Shown here: piece by piece, positions 19,217-29,243 of the stretch
How positions within the stretch are numbered: the first letter of the stretch is position 1
Layout: each line of letters starts with the position of its first letter
From: Lineus longissimus
Taxonomy: Eukaryota; Nemertea; Pilidiophora; Heteronemertea; Lineidae
DNA length: 64,000 bases
Assembly: GCF_910592395.1 (NCBI RefSeq)
Contig: NC_088314.1
Location: 11,038,001-11,102,000 of the forward strand
Direction: 5' to 3'
Translations under genes and position numbers: made by a program
Notes under the pieces: model-generated
The model's database searches: none
Seen by the model: only the letters and a program-made list of their open reading frames with translations
Told to the model about the DNA's origin: nothing

Positions 19217-20668
19217 CTCTCTCAGCCCAAATATCGTCAACTAATTCGTGGTGCCCAGCTTTACCCTTAGTTGTTGAGCCGTTAGTTCTTTTTCTTACTG
19301 CCAGACGCGCTGCGCCATGTCGGGGTGGCTTATTCAGAACAGTATTGTTTTCGCTATAATATTATGGTATAAATGCCATTGGCCCCGACTGAGGAAGATG
19401 GGGAGAGAAATGCAGGCCTGATTCTTTTAACATTTTAATTTTAGTCCGGCTCTACGAGTACGACATGTAGGCTACCGTAGCCTAGACAGGTCATGATTTT
19501 GTCTTGGTACGATATTTCTTTGGAATTAACTAGTAGTTTCTGTATGATCAATTTGGCCGCAAAACAATCGGGAACTTTTGATATAACAGTAACACCCTGG
19601 CTAGAGTACTCCATGGAGCCTGAGGCCTCCCGACTCTCCGCGGACCGGGCCACCTGCTTCGGCTTAAAATGAACAGTGCACACACGAATCGTATGCATAA
19701 AATCGACGGCCAACTCTTTAATATACGTTGCTATTACATATTTTTGTTTTAACAACCCCCGATAGGTGACTTGTGTGTAGCAATACGTGTATTGATTGCT
19801 ACGAGGCGGCGGGTGGGGTTTACCTGTTTACAGTTTAGCGATCGCAGCTAGATATTTAATCAGCTTTTACACTGTCTATCACTAATTACAAATTTTTGTG
19901 GTAAGTTCTTTATGTATAAGCAACATAAATGGCCTGACGTAGGTGGAGCAATGAATAAACTGGATGATTGATAGTTTGTCGCCAAGACTGCTATACAACA
20001 CTGCAACGTGCATGTGCAATGCATTGGCCATGTGCAATGCATTGGCCATTGCATTGCCATTGGATGCACACATCACATATCAATATGCACTATGCCATAG
20101 GCATAGGCTACATGCATGCAAATAGGCCTACATGTCATAGACCTAGCATCATGAGCATGCAGTGCCTGAGGCTTTATTTTGATTGTATAGCCAGCCATGG
20201 CCCTGCTGCTTTGTAGCGATTGCAGAATGCACTGTTGTGTTGGTCTTGATGTAGCCTTGCCCTTGGTCTTGGAAAGATGTGGGCTACGTGAAGTGCCACT
20301 TCTAGGCCTAGGGCGGGTAGGCTAGGTAGGCTTAGGCCTACCCTTGTTTGCTTCGATTTCTCGAATTCGGTGTAGCTCGCTGCAAGTCGCAAGTCGTGAG
20401 AGTTACTGTTTAACCCTGTCCCTGCTGTCCCTGTTAAGAACGCTGGTGTGGTAGGTGATGATGCACTCGTATGTACGTAGTGCTACACAGCTGGCGCTAG
20501 TACATGTACCACACGATGTTGCCTGAATTAGATTTTTTGATCATTATGAGAACCCAGGATTGTCTTTCTGGATAACCCGTGTGGCTTTCAAGGAACTAAA
20601 ATTCCGGGTTACGATGCTGTCGTCATATTGATACAGACACTGAAATTGAATTCTTTTCTCTATTCCAG
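19217..20668. other. non-coding stretch upstream of the KDZ gene
   Basis: No supported exon. Contains a short direct repeat of GCATTGGCCATGTGCAAT-like words (20015-20060) and AGGCCTA-rich DNA (20095-20345). The promoter of the KDZ gene may lie here, but no clear element is visible. Confidence 0.4.
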
Positions 20669-20802
20669 AAGCATGCCTCGGACACGATTGAAAACCCAGG
20701 TCATCAGTCATTCCACATACGGTGGTAAAAGGAGGAAAAAAGTCAACATTCCTGTTTCGATGATCCCCCATGATCATCCCTCCTGCAAACCTTCTATTGA
20801 TA

Positions 20803-20993
20803 TGTGACCCGTCACAGCAAAACCAGGCGCATGTCGCACAGAAGATGAGCCAAAGTGACACCAGGAGATAATGGAAGAAATTGATGTGCTCATATTTCAC
20901 AAAAGGCAGACAATAGAGAATTGATCAAACAGTCCGTCTCAAGCTGCCAAGCTCAGAGCGACATGCGCCTGGTTTTGCTGTGACGGGTCACAT
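20803..20993. mobile_element. TA-flanked MITE inside KDZ exon 1
   Basis: Inverted termini of about 35 bp, TGTGACCCGTCACAGC... and ...GCTGTGACGGGTCACA, flanked by TA. Removing the element and one TA restores the exon frame (Ile-Asp-Ile-Gly across the site), so insertion postdates the coding state. Tc1/mariner-type target, inferred. Confidence 0.85.
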
Positions 20994-21638
20994 ATCGGTA
21001 GTTCATTAGCTTTTGGACAGCAAAATGAATGTTCTAATGATTTCCAGTCCTCTGATCCATCCAACAATACCCGTAAGTAAATAATGATCTTGGGAACGCA
21101 TTGAGTCATTGTTATTGTAATCCATTCATATAGAAACTGATGACTATCTTGTCAACTGATAATAGACGGCTTCACACTAAGTTTGTTGTGGCTATCTACG
21201 TCATCATGTCTTTTGTTCCCCACCCATTGTTTGGGCCTATTCTGAGACCACCATGTGCGCTTGCTAGCCAAAATAAAGCCTTATATGGGCATGTGTACAT
21301 GTACAACTAAAGGATATTCTTTATCATTCTGCTGTCAGATTGACAATATGTACATGTACATGATCCATCCAATTTCGCAGATTAATGTAGCCTTGTTTTC
21401 ACTTCAGCCCCTAAAAGAAGTTATGCTTCAACAAAGGTGAAGCAACTGGACAATTGGAAGAAGTTGAGGTCTGTCCTTGTTGATGCCTTTTTGGAATCCC
21501 TTGCCCCAAGTTCTTGTTGTTCTGTGTGCAGAGTTGAATTTTCCGGCAGCAAGGTCTTCCATTGTGAGGATTGTCTACCACCAAAATATTTCTGCGAAAG
21601 CTGTCTTGATGATACCCACAGACAACAACCTTTTCACA

Positions 21639-21665
21639 GGCCCGTATTCTTGAACCCTCCTTTAA
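21639..21665 (+). repeat. left TIR of Harbinger at 21639-24748
   Basis: Matches the reverse complement of 24722-24748 with a T/A difference after GAACCC. Confidence 0.9.
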
Positions 21666-21912
21666 CACTAAGGGAGACTTTAAGTCAACCTTTAGCTAAA
21701 TTTCATTTCAAGAACCAACCTTTATTTCTGGCTAAAGGACTCCTTTATGTATCTTCCTTAAACAAAGGTTGGGCCATTTCTAGAACCTTCCTTCATTACA
21801 GGAAATGCTTTAAATTGCTGTAAGGAGGCCTTTAAACATAAGGTTGGTCTGGAGTATCCTTTAGTCTCCCTTTAGTAGCCGATGTGGAAGGATCTCTTCT
21901 GATAACTCAGCG

Positions 21913-22950
21913 ATGGGCGATTATGTCAACCGACTAGTGCGTCTTTATGACGTCAATGTGCGTATGCCACGCATCCGGACACTGCTTCCTCAGTTTCGAG
22001 AGGATGATTTCAGTGTCGACGCCTTTTTTGATCGATTTCGGTTCACCAAGGAGGGATTTAACCAGCTGATGCACTTCATTGGCGACGACATCCCGGAACC
22101 TGAGAACAATCGTGGACACCCCATATCACCAAGGACCCAAGTGCTAGTTGCACTCCATTACTATGCGACAGGTTCGTTTCAGATCGTTCACGGAGATTTG
22201 CAAGGAGTGTCCCAGCCATCGGCTTCAAGAATTGTCAAAAGGGTTTCAGGACTGTCAGCAAGAAAACGGGCCGAAGTAATTCGTTTTCCAATTGGACAGG
22301 AAGCTGTTGAAAATAAAAGGAAATTCTATGAACAGTATGGTTTTCCTGATGTGCTAGGTTGCGTTGACGGAGTTCATGTGCCCATCGAAGCCCCAAGCTT
22401 GGACGAACGTGAAATTTATAGATGTCGCAAGGGTTTCATGTCGCTGAATGTTCAAGGCATCGCAGATACAGATCTGAAATTCATCAACATTGTTAATCGA
22501 TGGCCGGGGTCAACTCATGATTCACGTATTTTCGATAACAGCCGGATTTGTTTCCAGCTTGAACAACGCCAATTCGAAGGCCTTCTGCTTGGAGATAAAG
22601 GCTACGCTTGCCTACCATTTTTAATGACGCCATTTCGGAACCCAGCTGGCCGTGCACAAAGGCGATACAACAGATCACACAAGAGTACACGATCTGCAGT
22701 TGAAAGAATGTTTGGTATATGGAAACGCAAATTTCCGTGTTTGAAACAGGGTATAAGAGTGAAGCTTGACACAGCAATGTCCGTCATCACTGCGACTGCA
22801 GTATTGCACAATATTGCCATTGATCTGAAGGAGCCAGATGTTGGTGAAGAGGCTGAGGCTGAGGATGACGATGTCCCTGTAGTCGATAGGGATGATAATG
22901 TCATGGGTGCTGCTATCAGACAAACAATTGTTCAACAACATTTTCAATAA
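21913..22950 (+). CDS. Harbinger transposase (HARBI1-like DDE nuclease)
   Basis: 345 residues in one exon, no stop or frameshift, about the usual length of HARBI1-type proteins. N-terminal helical/HTH region with QVLVALHYYATGSF and GVSQPSASRIV. Catalytic set: Asp152 (GCVDGVHV), Asp203 (GSTHDSRIF), Asp228 in LLGDKGYACLPFL, and Glu264 (SAVERMFGIWKRKF). The acidic tail EEAEAEDDDVP is typical. Cuts and rejoins DNA at the element ends; needs the Myb-like partner for nuclear import or end binding in known Harbingers. ATG at 21913 is the first in frame and gives the expected length. Likely functional by inspection. Confidence 0.93.
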   Translation: MGDYVNRLVRLYDVNVRMPRIRTLLPQFREDDFSVDAFFDRFRFTKEGFNQLMHFIGDDIPEPENNRGHPISPRTQVLVALHYYATGSFQIVHGDLQGVSQPSASRIVKRVSGLSARKRAEVIRFPIGQEAVENKRKFYEQYGFPDVLGCVDGVHVPIEAPSLDEREIYRCRKGFMSLNVQGIADTDLKFINIVNRWPGSTHDSRIFDNSRICFQLEQRQFEGLLLGDKGYACLPFLMTPFRNPAGRAQRRYNRSHKSTRSAVERMFGIWKRKFPCLKQGIRVKLDTAMSVITATAVLHNIAIDLKEPDVGEEAEAEDDDVPVVDRDDNVMGAAIRQTIVQQHFQ

Positions 22951-23041
22951 GCACAATTTATTGACAATTATTTTGATCTGCTGTTCATGTACAATGTACC
23001 AAAGGGATTTAATTGTGCATCAAAAGTAACAAGTTTACCTA

Positions 23042-24390
23042 TTACAACTCTGTATAAACTGGTGAAGATAGTTGGTAGTCATCAACAGCATTGTTGGCTG
23101 TGGCGCCTGGACATGTGACTGCTTGGAATCCTCGACTATTCAGCTTCGTCCAAAACGACTGCTGCAACCTGAACACCTCCATCCGTTGTTCGTGCTCGTC
23201 TTTTTCAAATTTAATTTTGTTCTCCAGATACTTCATCTGGAATTCGTGCTCTTCCCTCTGCATTGCCAAAGCTGAATCAACTGCGTTCGCGCGGTTGCCT
23301 ACGGCTGATGGAGATTTACTACGGGGCCTCTCCTCACGTTTCGAGTACAGCGGGCTTCAGTAATGGGTGTGTTTGATTCGTCTAATTCTTCAATGACTTG
23401 GGGTTCATCAGATTCAGATGAGTCCTCGTAGTCGTCAGGCTTTCCGGCGCTAGCGGATGGCTTTGTTTTCTTGGCTGAAAAACCGAGGTTTTGAAGAATT
23501 CAATTTGCCATTTTGATTCAATAGGGACCTTTTTAAACCTCTTGCTTAAGCCAGAAGTAAAACATTTTTAGTTTTCCGTTTGGTCTAGATAAATGCTGAA
23601 CAGTTTTGTTTTTGTGGCTTCAATTCCATAAAGCTGGAAAAGGACCCTAATTAATGCTCTTGAATTCAATGCAGTTATCATGTGTGTGATGGATACGTGG
23701 TACTTGGAGAACGGAGCCATATATTGGACTGTCAGTTTAATACGAAGAGTGAAAAGAGTTGAAAATTAATTTGAACGAATTAGTGCTACCTTTTTGTGAT
23801 GAGTGTTATCAGTTATGAGCCACCACAATGTGGCAGATTATTTATTTCGATTAAAACAATGCTGTATAGTATTAAGTCAATAATTTACCTTCTGGTTTAT
23901 GATACCCTGTATCATCGTCAAAGTCGTTATCCAGTGGGTGGAGTACTTCGCTACAATAGGATGCTACCATGTGGGATACATCATCAGCGACGGAATCTTT
24001 CTCCATTGATCCACCTCCTGTCAGTTGGCGACATTTCTTTTCCTGTGCAACGTCTTTCTTTGCCTTCACTTTCAAATTATCGATAACTTTCTTAAGCTGT
24101 GTAGTATCGCAAGGTGTGATACATGGCTGCGCATTGAACTTTTTCGTGATTCTGTCCCAGGCTCCATTTTTAGCAGTCAGAACCTTAGTAGTATTTTCCC
24201 GCTGGTCTATATGCTTTTCCTTAGTGACCAGTTGCATTAGTAACTGTTTTTCTATTTCACTGAACCGTCTACGCGATTTTTGTGTTTTGCCGTCATCCGG
24301 AGAACCGTTGGTTTTTCCTGTTTTCAGCATGTTGGTTGTCCGCAAAATTTGAGTACATTTACTTGTCGCTTCCACAGCCGCACTACCCAA
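23042..24390 (-). CDS. Myb/SANT-like partner protein of the Harbinger, two exons
   Basis: Exon 1 (24390 to about 23889) encodes a Myb/SANT-like domain: RRRFSEIEKQLLMQLVTKE, a long helix, AWDRITKKFNAQP, and TQLKKVIDNLKVKAKK. Donor CCAGAAG|GTAAAT; acceptor TTTTTCAG|CCAAGAAAAC near 23476; exon 2 runs with an acidic Ser/Glu/Asp segment and then the coiled coil QREEHEFQMKYLENKIKF to the stop at 23042. Between about 23340 and 23360 the frame appears to slip by one base, unless a small extra intron is used. In Harbingers this protein binds subterminal DNA and brings the transposase to it. Confidence 0.78.
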
Positions 24391-24721
24391 TGAACTCTCA
24401 TGTATTTAGGCCTAGCTGCATAGACTTCACTTCAGATCAAGACCACGGCATAATATAACAATGGTAGTGTAATCACTATAGTTATTACACGAGACTTCAA
24501 AACTGACATCGTCCTGTTACCTCAGATCATTATAAGGATAAAGGGAGCCTTATTGAAAGTGTCCCTTATTCAAAGGGACCCTTTAGCAACTTTGAGGTAA
24601 AGGTGGACCTTAACATAAGGGAGGTTAAAGTGTGGTTCTTGAATACCATTTCTTATAGGTGCCTTTAACAAAGTAACTCCTTAGTAAAGGTGGCCTTAAT
24701 AAAGGCCTACTTTAGCCCTAT

Positions 24722-24748
24722 TTAAAGGTGGGTTCAAGAATACGGGCC
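24722..24748 (-). repeat. right TIR of Harbinger at 21639-24748
   Basis: Ends AAGAATACGGGCC; subterminal TAAAGG words continue inward from about 24540. Confidence 0.9.
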
Positions 24749-25115
24749 ACAGAGTCTATACTTGGAAGGTAAGAACACTATTACCTTTTGTGAAATCTAT
24801 ATTGTATGTCTTTCTTCGACAAGCTATTGTTCTCCTGATAGTGATATGGTACCAAGAGAGATCTTTGTATTTCATGTGTACCGTTTACCTCTTATTTTGG
24901 GTTTGATGGATTCTTAATCAACTTTGCTTGCTAACTTATTTAATTGTCAAAAGAGGTTTTACAAGTGTAAATCAATCTTACAGTTTGACTTGAGCAATGC
25001 ATCATCATGAAGCACTTGAATCAATCGTAGGCAAGACCCTTGGCCACAATGTTTTATTCTAGCTCCTAGGTTTGGTTCTTTTTAGGTTTAACTAATTCAA
25101 ACCAATTCCTTTTAG

Positions 25116-25803
25116 GAAAAAGCTTGGGTTCCATTTTCTGCAACTATATATCTTCGGGATGATGAATGTCATAAGGAATGTTTGGAATCCTATAACAAGC
25201 ATGTGATTGTTGTCGACTCCAAAGGTGAGCTTTCTCTCATTAAATATGCCTTAATTTGAATTTGATATTCCAGCTTTCTTTGACTACACAACTAGCATAG
25301 ATAGTACTTATCGCTGATGGTGCTGCATACCAAAGCTTGATAAAATGTGATTATCATTAAAAAATATCATGGACAGTTTATCCAATAAGTTAACCAGTTT
25401 GGACCCCATCTCCTGTTGACCCATTATGGAGTGTTGGACGAAATTATTCGGAATTGGAACTATCATGTATTAGTACACCCCGTTCATGTGCACCTGTGCA
25501 ACTACCATCCTCCGCTAGCAATTGAAATATTTCTGTAGCCAGAGACTAATTTTTCTCCAAATTATTCCAATTTTAGGACGCCACCACACCGTTGTTGTCA
25601 AATTCTGCAAATGCGAGGAGGAGCCGACAACACTTATCCGCCTCCGTCTTTGGCCAGCTTCTCCAAAAAATCCAAAGATCTGCTTTGATTTCCATCTGAT
25701 GGAAATGCTTCGAGTCCTGTATCTTCAAGTTCCAGTCCCTGTGTTTGATTTTTGTGAGTCACTGAAGTATATACATCATCCTTATGTTGAAATAAATGAT
25801 CCG
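25116..25803 (+). pseudogene. KDZ exons 3-4
   Basis: 25116-25224 (EKAWVPFSATIYLRDDE, ending VVDSKG) and 25577-25803 (GRHHTVVVKFCKCEEE, LIRLRLWPASPKNPKICFDF, ending NDP) join across a split Gly codon. Second conserved KDZ block; both exons undamaged. Confidence 0.85.
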
Positions 25804-26147
25804 GTGAGTCAAGCTTGTGCATTTTAAGTGCTTCTTTTTATGCTTTTCCTAGATTAACCCTTTAACCCTGTTGGGCACGACATCAATCTTGTGAAGTGTG
25901 ATCTTTAGTAATCTTCAAAAGAGCACAGTCCTCTCTCCTCCCAGGTGCACTCTTGCCTTTAATTTCTTTGTGAATTTGAAATAAGCCGAACTCATTAAGA
26001 GTGATTACATGTCATAATAACTAAATGATGATCTCAAACAAGATGACGCAAAGCCTTAAATGATTATCTGCTGATATAGTGGTACATGGTTTTTCACACT
26101 CTGGCGTAATTGTACAGTGTTAAGGTTTAAATCACTTCTTCTTACAG

Positions 26148-26701
26148 TTTTTGCAGGATATCTACAAGGTTCTCATTAATGAAACTTTCGAAGAATACCG
26201 TTTCTTTATTCATCAGTAAGGTTATGTCGGCTCCTGAGGATATAAAATGTCCTGCGTGTCCAGTGGTAAGCTTTATACTTTTGGCGCAGCCCAACAAGCG
26301 CAACATTTTGTTGCTGGGCCTCTTTATCATATTGTTGTTGATATACTCTGATGGAGTGACCACTGAGATTGGGCATGGCTGACTCATCGATTGTTCGATA
26401 TTGTTGCGGAAACACTACCTCCTACTCAGGTTGCCTCTTGCACCGAGATATGAGACGTCCTCTAGATGAAACCAGGACTGATAAATTACATCCCTCTCTA
26501 AAGCACATTGGCCATTCTTTTTTTCAGAAGGATGAATATCAAAGAATTATATCAATGGATGTAAACTTTGGATTGGTGCGAAAGAAGACATCAGGGAGAA
26601 GTGTTGAGGAACCAAAGCACAGTGGGGTGTACTTTGTCGACCAGAATGAAGTGGACCAATTTTTGAAAGAGAATTCAAAAACCCAACCTCCAAAGACTCA
26701 G
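26148..26701 (+). pseudogene. KDZ exons 5-6, first catalytic Asp region
   Basis: Exon 5 (26148 or 26157 to 26265) reads DIYKVLINETFEEYRFFIH, then a TAAG insertion causes a stop; after it the sequence resumes VMSAPEDIKCPACPV. Exon 6 (26528-26701) has IISMDVNFGLVRKKTSG, the conserved D.NFGL motif taken as the first catalytic Asp of KDZ. Confidence 0.82.
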
Positions 26702-27082
26702 GTTAGCTTCAATTTGTACCTGAAATGCTTTGTTTCTCCTCTTTCTTTCATTTATTTATTTTTTGTTACATCTCTTGCTCCAAAAGCATGGATTATTGAA
26801 ATCCCTAACTAATCTTCATAGGATTTGGCTAAAGATGAACTGACACACTACTTATTGGAAACCTCTTTCCAAAAGATGCAAGTTTTCGAAGAAGTACCAG
26901 TACCCCCTTTTTAACTTCTTATTGGTGATTTTTACCATTGTTTTTATTGAAAATGACCCTATGTTCTGAGGAAATTATGGCAGACCTTTGAGTATTTGAC
27001 TAAGAGACATGTACTAGGACTTTTTTCAGAAAGAGTATTCGTTTTTACAGTGATTGGTAATAAATTTGTCTTTCCTTTTTAG

Positions 27083-28621
27083 GATTGCAGTGATTTCAAG
27101 GCTGGAAGCAACATTCGATCTCGAAAACGACATGAGAAACTGGATGAGACAGCAGTGTTTGGTGCTTCATGCAGGCACGACTTTCCGTTGATTATGTTCA
27201 GTCTCAAACATGGTGAAAGGTAACTATTACATCTGGTGAATCAAAGTCAAGAATACCAGTAACTTTTCACATGCCGGTACCTCAGTCACTTTATTTTCAG
27301 TGACTACATTTGACTCGTAAGCTGTTTATCTGTCAAATTAAAATTGCAGAAATTGGCCTTTATGGGCATCCTTATGTCAATGCATGTAATTTTTTCATCA
27401 TTTACAATATTTATGATATAATCAATCATTTGACTTGACTGTGGTTTATGTATACTTTGAGGTTGTGCCACATATTGCATGTCAATTCTCATGCCGATAA
27501 AATTAAACTCCCTATTTATCACTTTTTTATCAATTCAGGTTGGCGTATGCAGTGTTTTTACTGAAGCAGCTTTTGGAGACTGTTGGTCCACATCAACTAT
27601 TTGTCATGTATGATGTAGTTTGCATGTTGGAGACACACATCAAGGTATGAGATTCTCTGCATGGATTTTTTTATTGCTGGTCTCCCTTTCTTGCTTTTAA
27701 TCAATGGCCATTGGTCATTAAAACAAGATCCTGTCACTAAAAGTTATTTGACAATAACTGAATATGAAGCAACCGATCATTTGGACTGTTTTCTTTTTTT
27801 AACAGTCAAACCATTGTAGAGGTGCTGGGGACAGTCTCCACGGCTATCATGACGTGTTGTCTTTGATTTTTAGAACCAGAGGAAACAGTGCGCAGTCTGT
27901 GGATCCATGCGGTTCCGCGGCTGGTCCGGTTGCTTTGCCCACTCGGTGATCTGGTGTGATGTGCATGAAGTCCAATAGTCTGCATGAAACTAAAGGCATG
28001 ATGCACAGGCCAGTAAGCCTTCTCAAGTCTGAAGTCTTATTCTATTTAGTATCCTTGATTTTTTGTCTCTTCAGAAGCATTACCCCCTCCTGCCAATTGA
28101 AGAAATAAAACTCGCCATTCCGATCTTCCATTGTTATGGCCATAAATTTGCCTGTCAGGTGAGACTATTGCATTTTGAATTTCTGTCAATGCTGTCAAAG
28201 CACAGATGAAGTAGAATCTTATGATTGGCTCCCGACCTTTCAAGCAATTGAGTACTTAGCTCCTTTCTTGTTTTCACTGCAATGATTTTTAATTTTTCTA
28301 AACTTCAGTTACTTTTGGCCTGACAACCGTTAGCTATAAATTATAGACCTCCTATCCATCAGAGAGGTATATTTTTTTAATATCATTTTTGAAAAAGATG
28401 TCACTTAAACATCAAATGACAATTTTGCTTTTGCCTGTAGGTCAGGTATAGCCCTAGGAGAAACCCTGGATTTGCACTCTCTGATGGTGAAAGCTTGGAA
28501 CGCCTGTGGTCATACCTTAGGAACTTCTCAAAGATAACGAAAGAGATGACACCGACTCACAGGATCGATACTCTCACGGACGCCCTTCGCCATTACGCAC
28601 GACGGAATCTATTCAAACTTG
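27083..28621 (+). pseudogene. KDZ exons 7-10, catalytic core
   Basis: 27083-27219 (DCSDFKAGSNIRSRKR, KLDETAVFGASCRHDFP), 27540-27644 (LFVMYDVVCMLETHIK), 28075-28158 (IPIFHCYGHKFACQ), and 28441-28621 (VRYSPRRNPGFALSDGESLE, RLWSYLRNFSKITKEMTPTH). The Asp of MYD and the Glu of GESLERLW are the likely second and third catalytic residues (family knowledge). All four are open and phase-consistent. Confidence 0.88.
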
Positions 28622-28825
28622 GTATGTTTAGTTTATCGGCCTCTCTGATTGTTTCGTACACATTATAAAATCTGACTGTCAGGAGTGGCAGTAGTTGTTA
28701 ATGTTAGTTTTTTTAGAAGTCCTTGAAGTTGATGTCATAACTCTGTCTGTGGCTACCCTAATAGTTTACTGTAATTATTTTTGTTGTTGATTTGATGTCA
28801 CAGTTTTCACAACAACAAAAATTGG

Positions 28826-28837
28826 GGGGGGGGGAGA
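28826..28837. repeat. poly-G run in a KDZ intron
   Basis: Twelve-base class G tract after AAAATT. Confidence 0.85.
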
Positions 28838-29243
28838 AAGTTAGAAACCTATGATACCAACATTAACAAATATTTAGGGAGATTAAACTGTATTCAAATT
28901 TCAAAACAACTTCAAATAGTTGGCCATGCTAATCTTCTCAGGGCTCTGCCAAATTTGTAGTTTTTGAGTCTTGCTGGCAGAGATAGGCATAAGTGCCGAG
29001 TCTGTAGTAGCAATTATGGGCAGCGAGGCTGTATGTTCCATGGAGTTTAGCTTGAAGAAGAACGTGCAGGCCTTCAGCTGTGACAATGATGTACGTGTAG
29101 CTTAGCCCTTGTGAGTTGAATCATTTGTGAGTCTTGAGTAGTTTACAATAAGCTTAACATTACTGTTAGAATTCATCAACCTTGCTGTTGTCTTTGTGAA
29201 GGTTTGGTGTGCCAAGTCTTATGTGAACCCTTTTTTCTAACAG

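Larger units (their letters stand above)
21639..24748. mobile_element. Harbinger transposon, apparently intact
   Basis: Termini GGCCCGTATTCTTGAACCC, inverted at both ends and extending ~27 bp with one mismatch, flanked by ACA (21636-21638 and 24749-24751). Excision in silico gives CAC AGA GTC, restoring the KDZ frame exactly. Contains a transposase on plus and a Myb/SANT-like gene on minus, converging, the standard Harbinger layout. The ends are further bordered by multiple copies of CCTTTA / TAAAGG words (subterminal repeats). Confidence 0.92.
21408..24768 (+). pseudogene. KDZ exon 2 with cysteine-cluster domain, split by a Harbinger
   Basis: Acceptor CTTCAG|CCCC; reads PPKRSYASTKVKQLDNWKKL, then the zinc-binding cluster CCSVCRVEFSG, CEDCLPPKYFCESCLDD, ending at HRQQPFH. 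After the 3.1 kb insertion it continues VYTWK to the donor at 24768. The Cys pattern matches CxC clusters described next to KDZ transposases, thought to bind DNA. Confidence 0.85.

Noticed and set aside
18811-19435. Solo LTR beginning TGTGACATGCGC and ending TTTTAACA
   Set aside because: No matching target duplication and no second copy in the window; kept only as a promoter-like block.
22493-22956. Minus-strand frames opposite the Harbinger transposase
   Set aside because: Antisense of a complete DDE gene; no splice logic.
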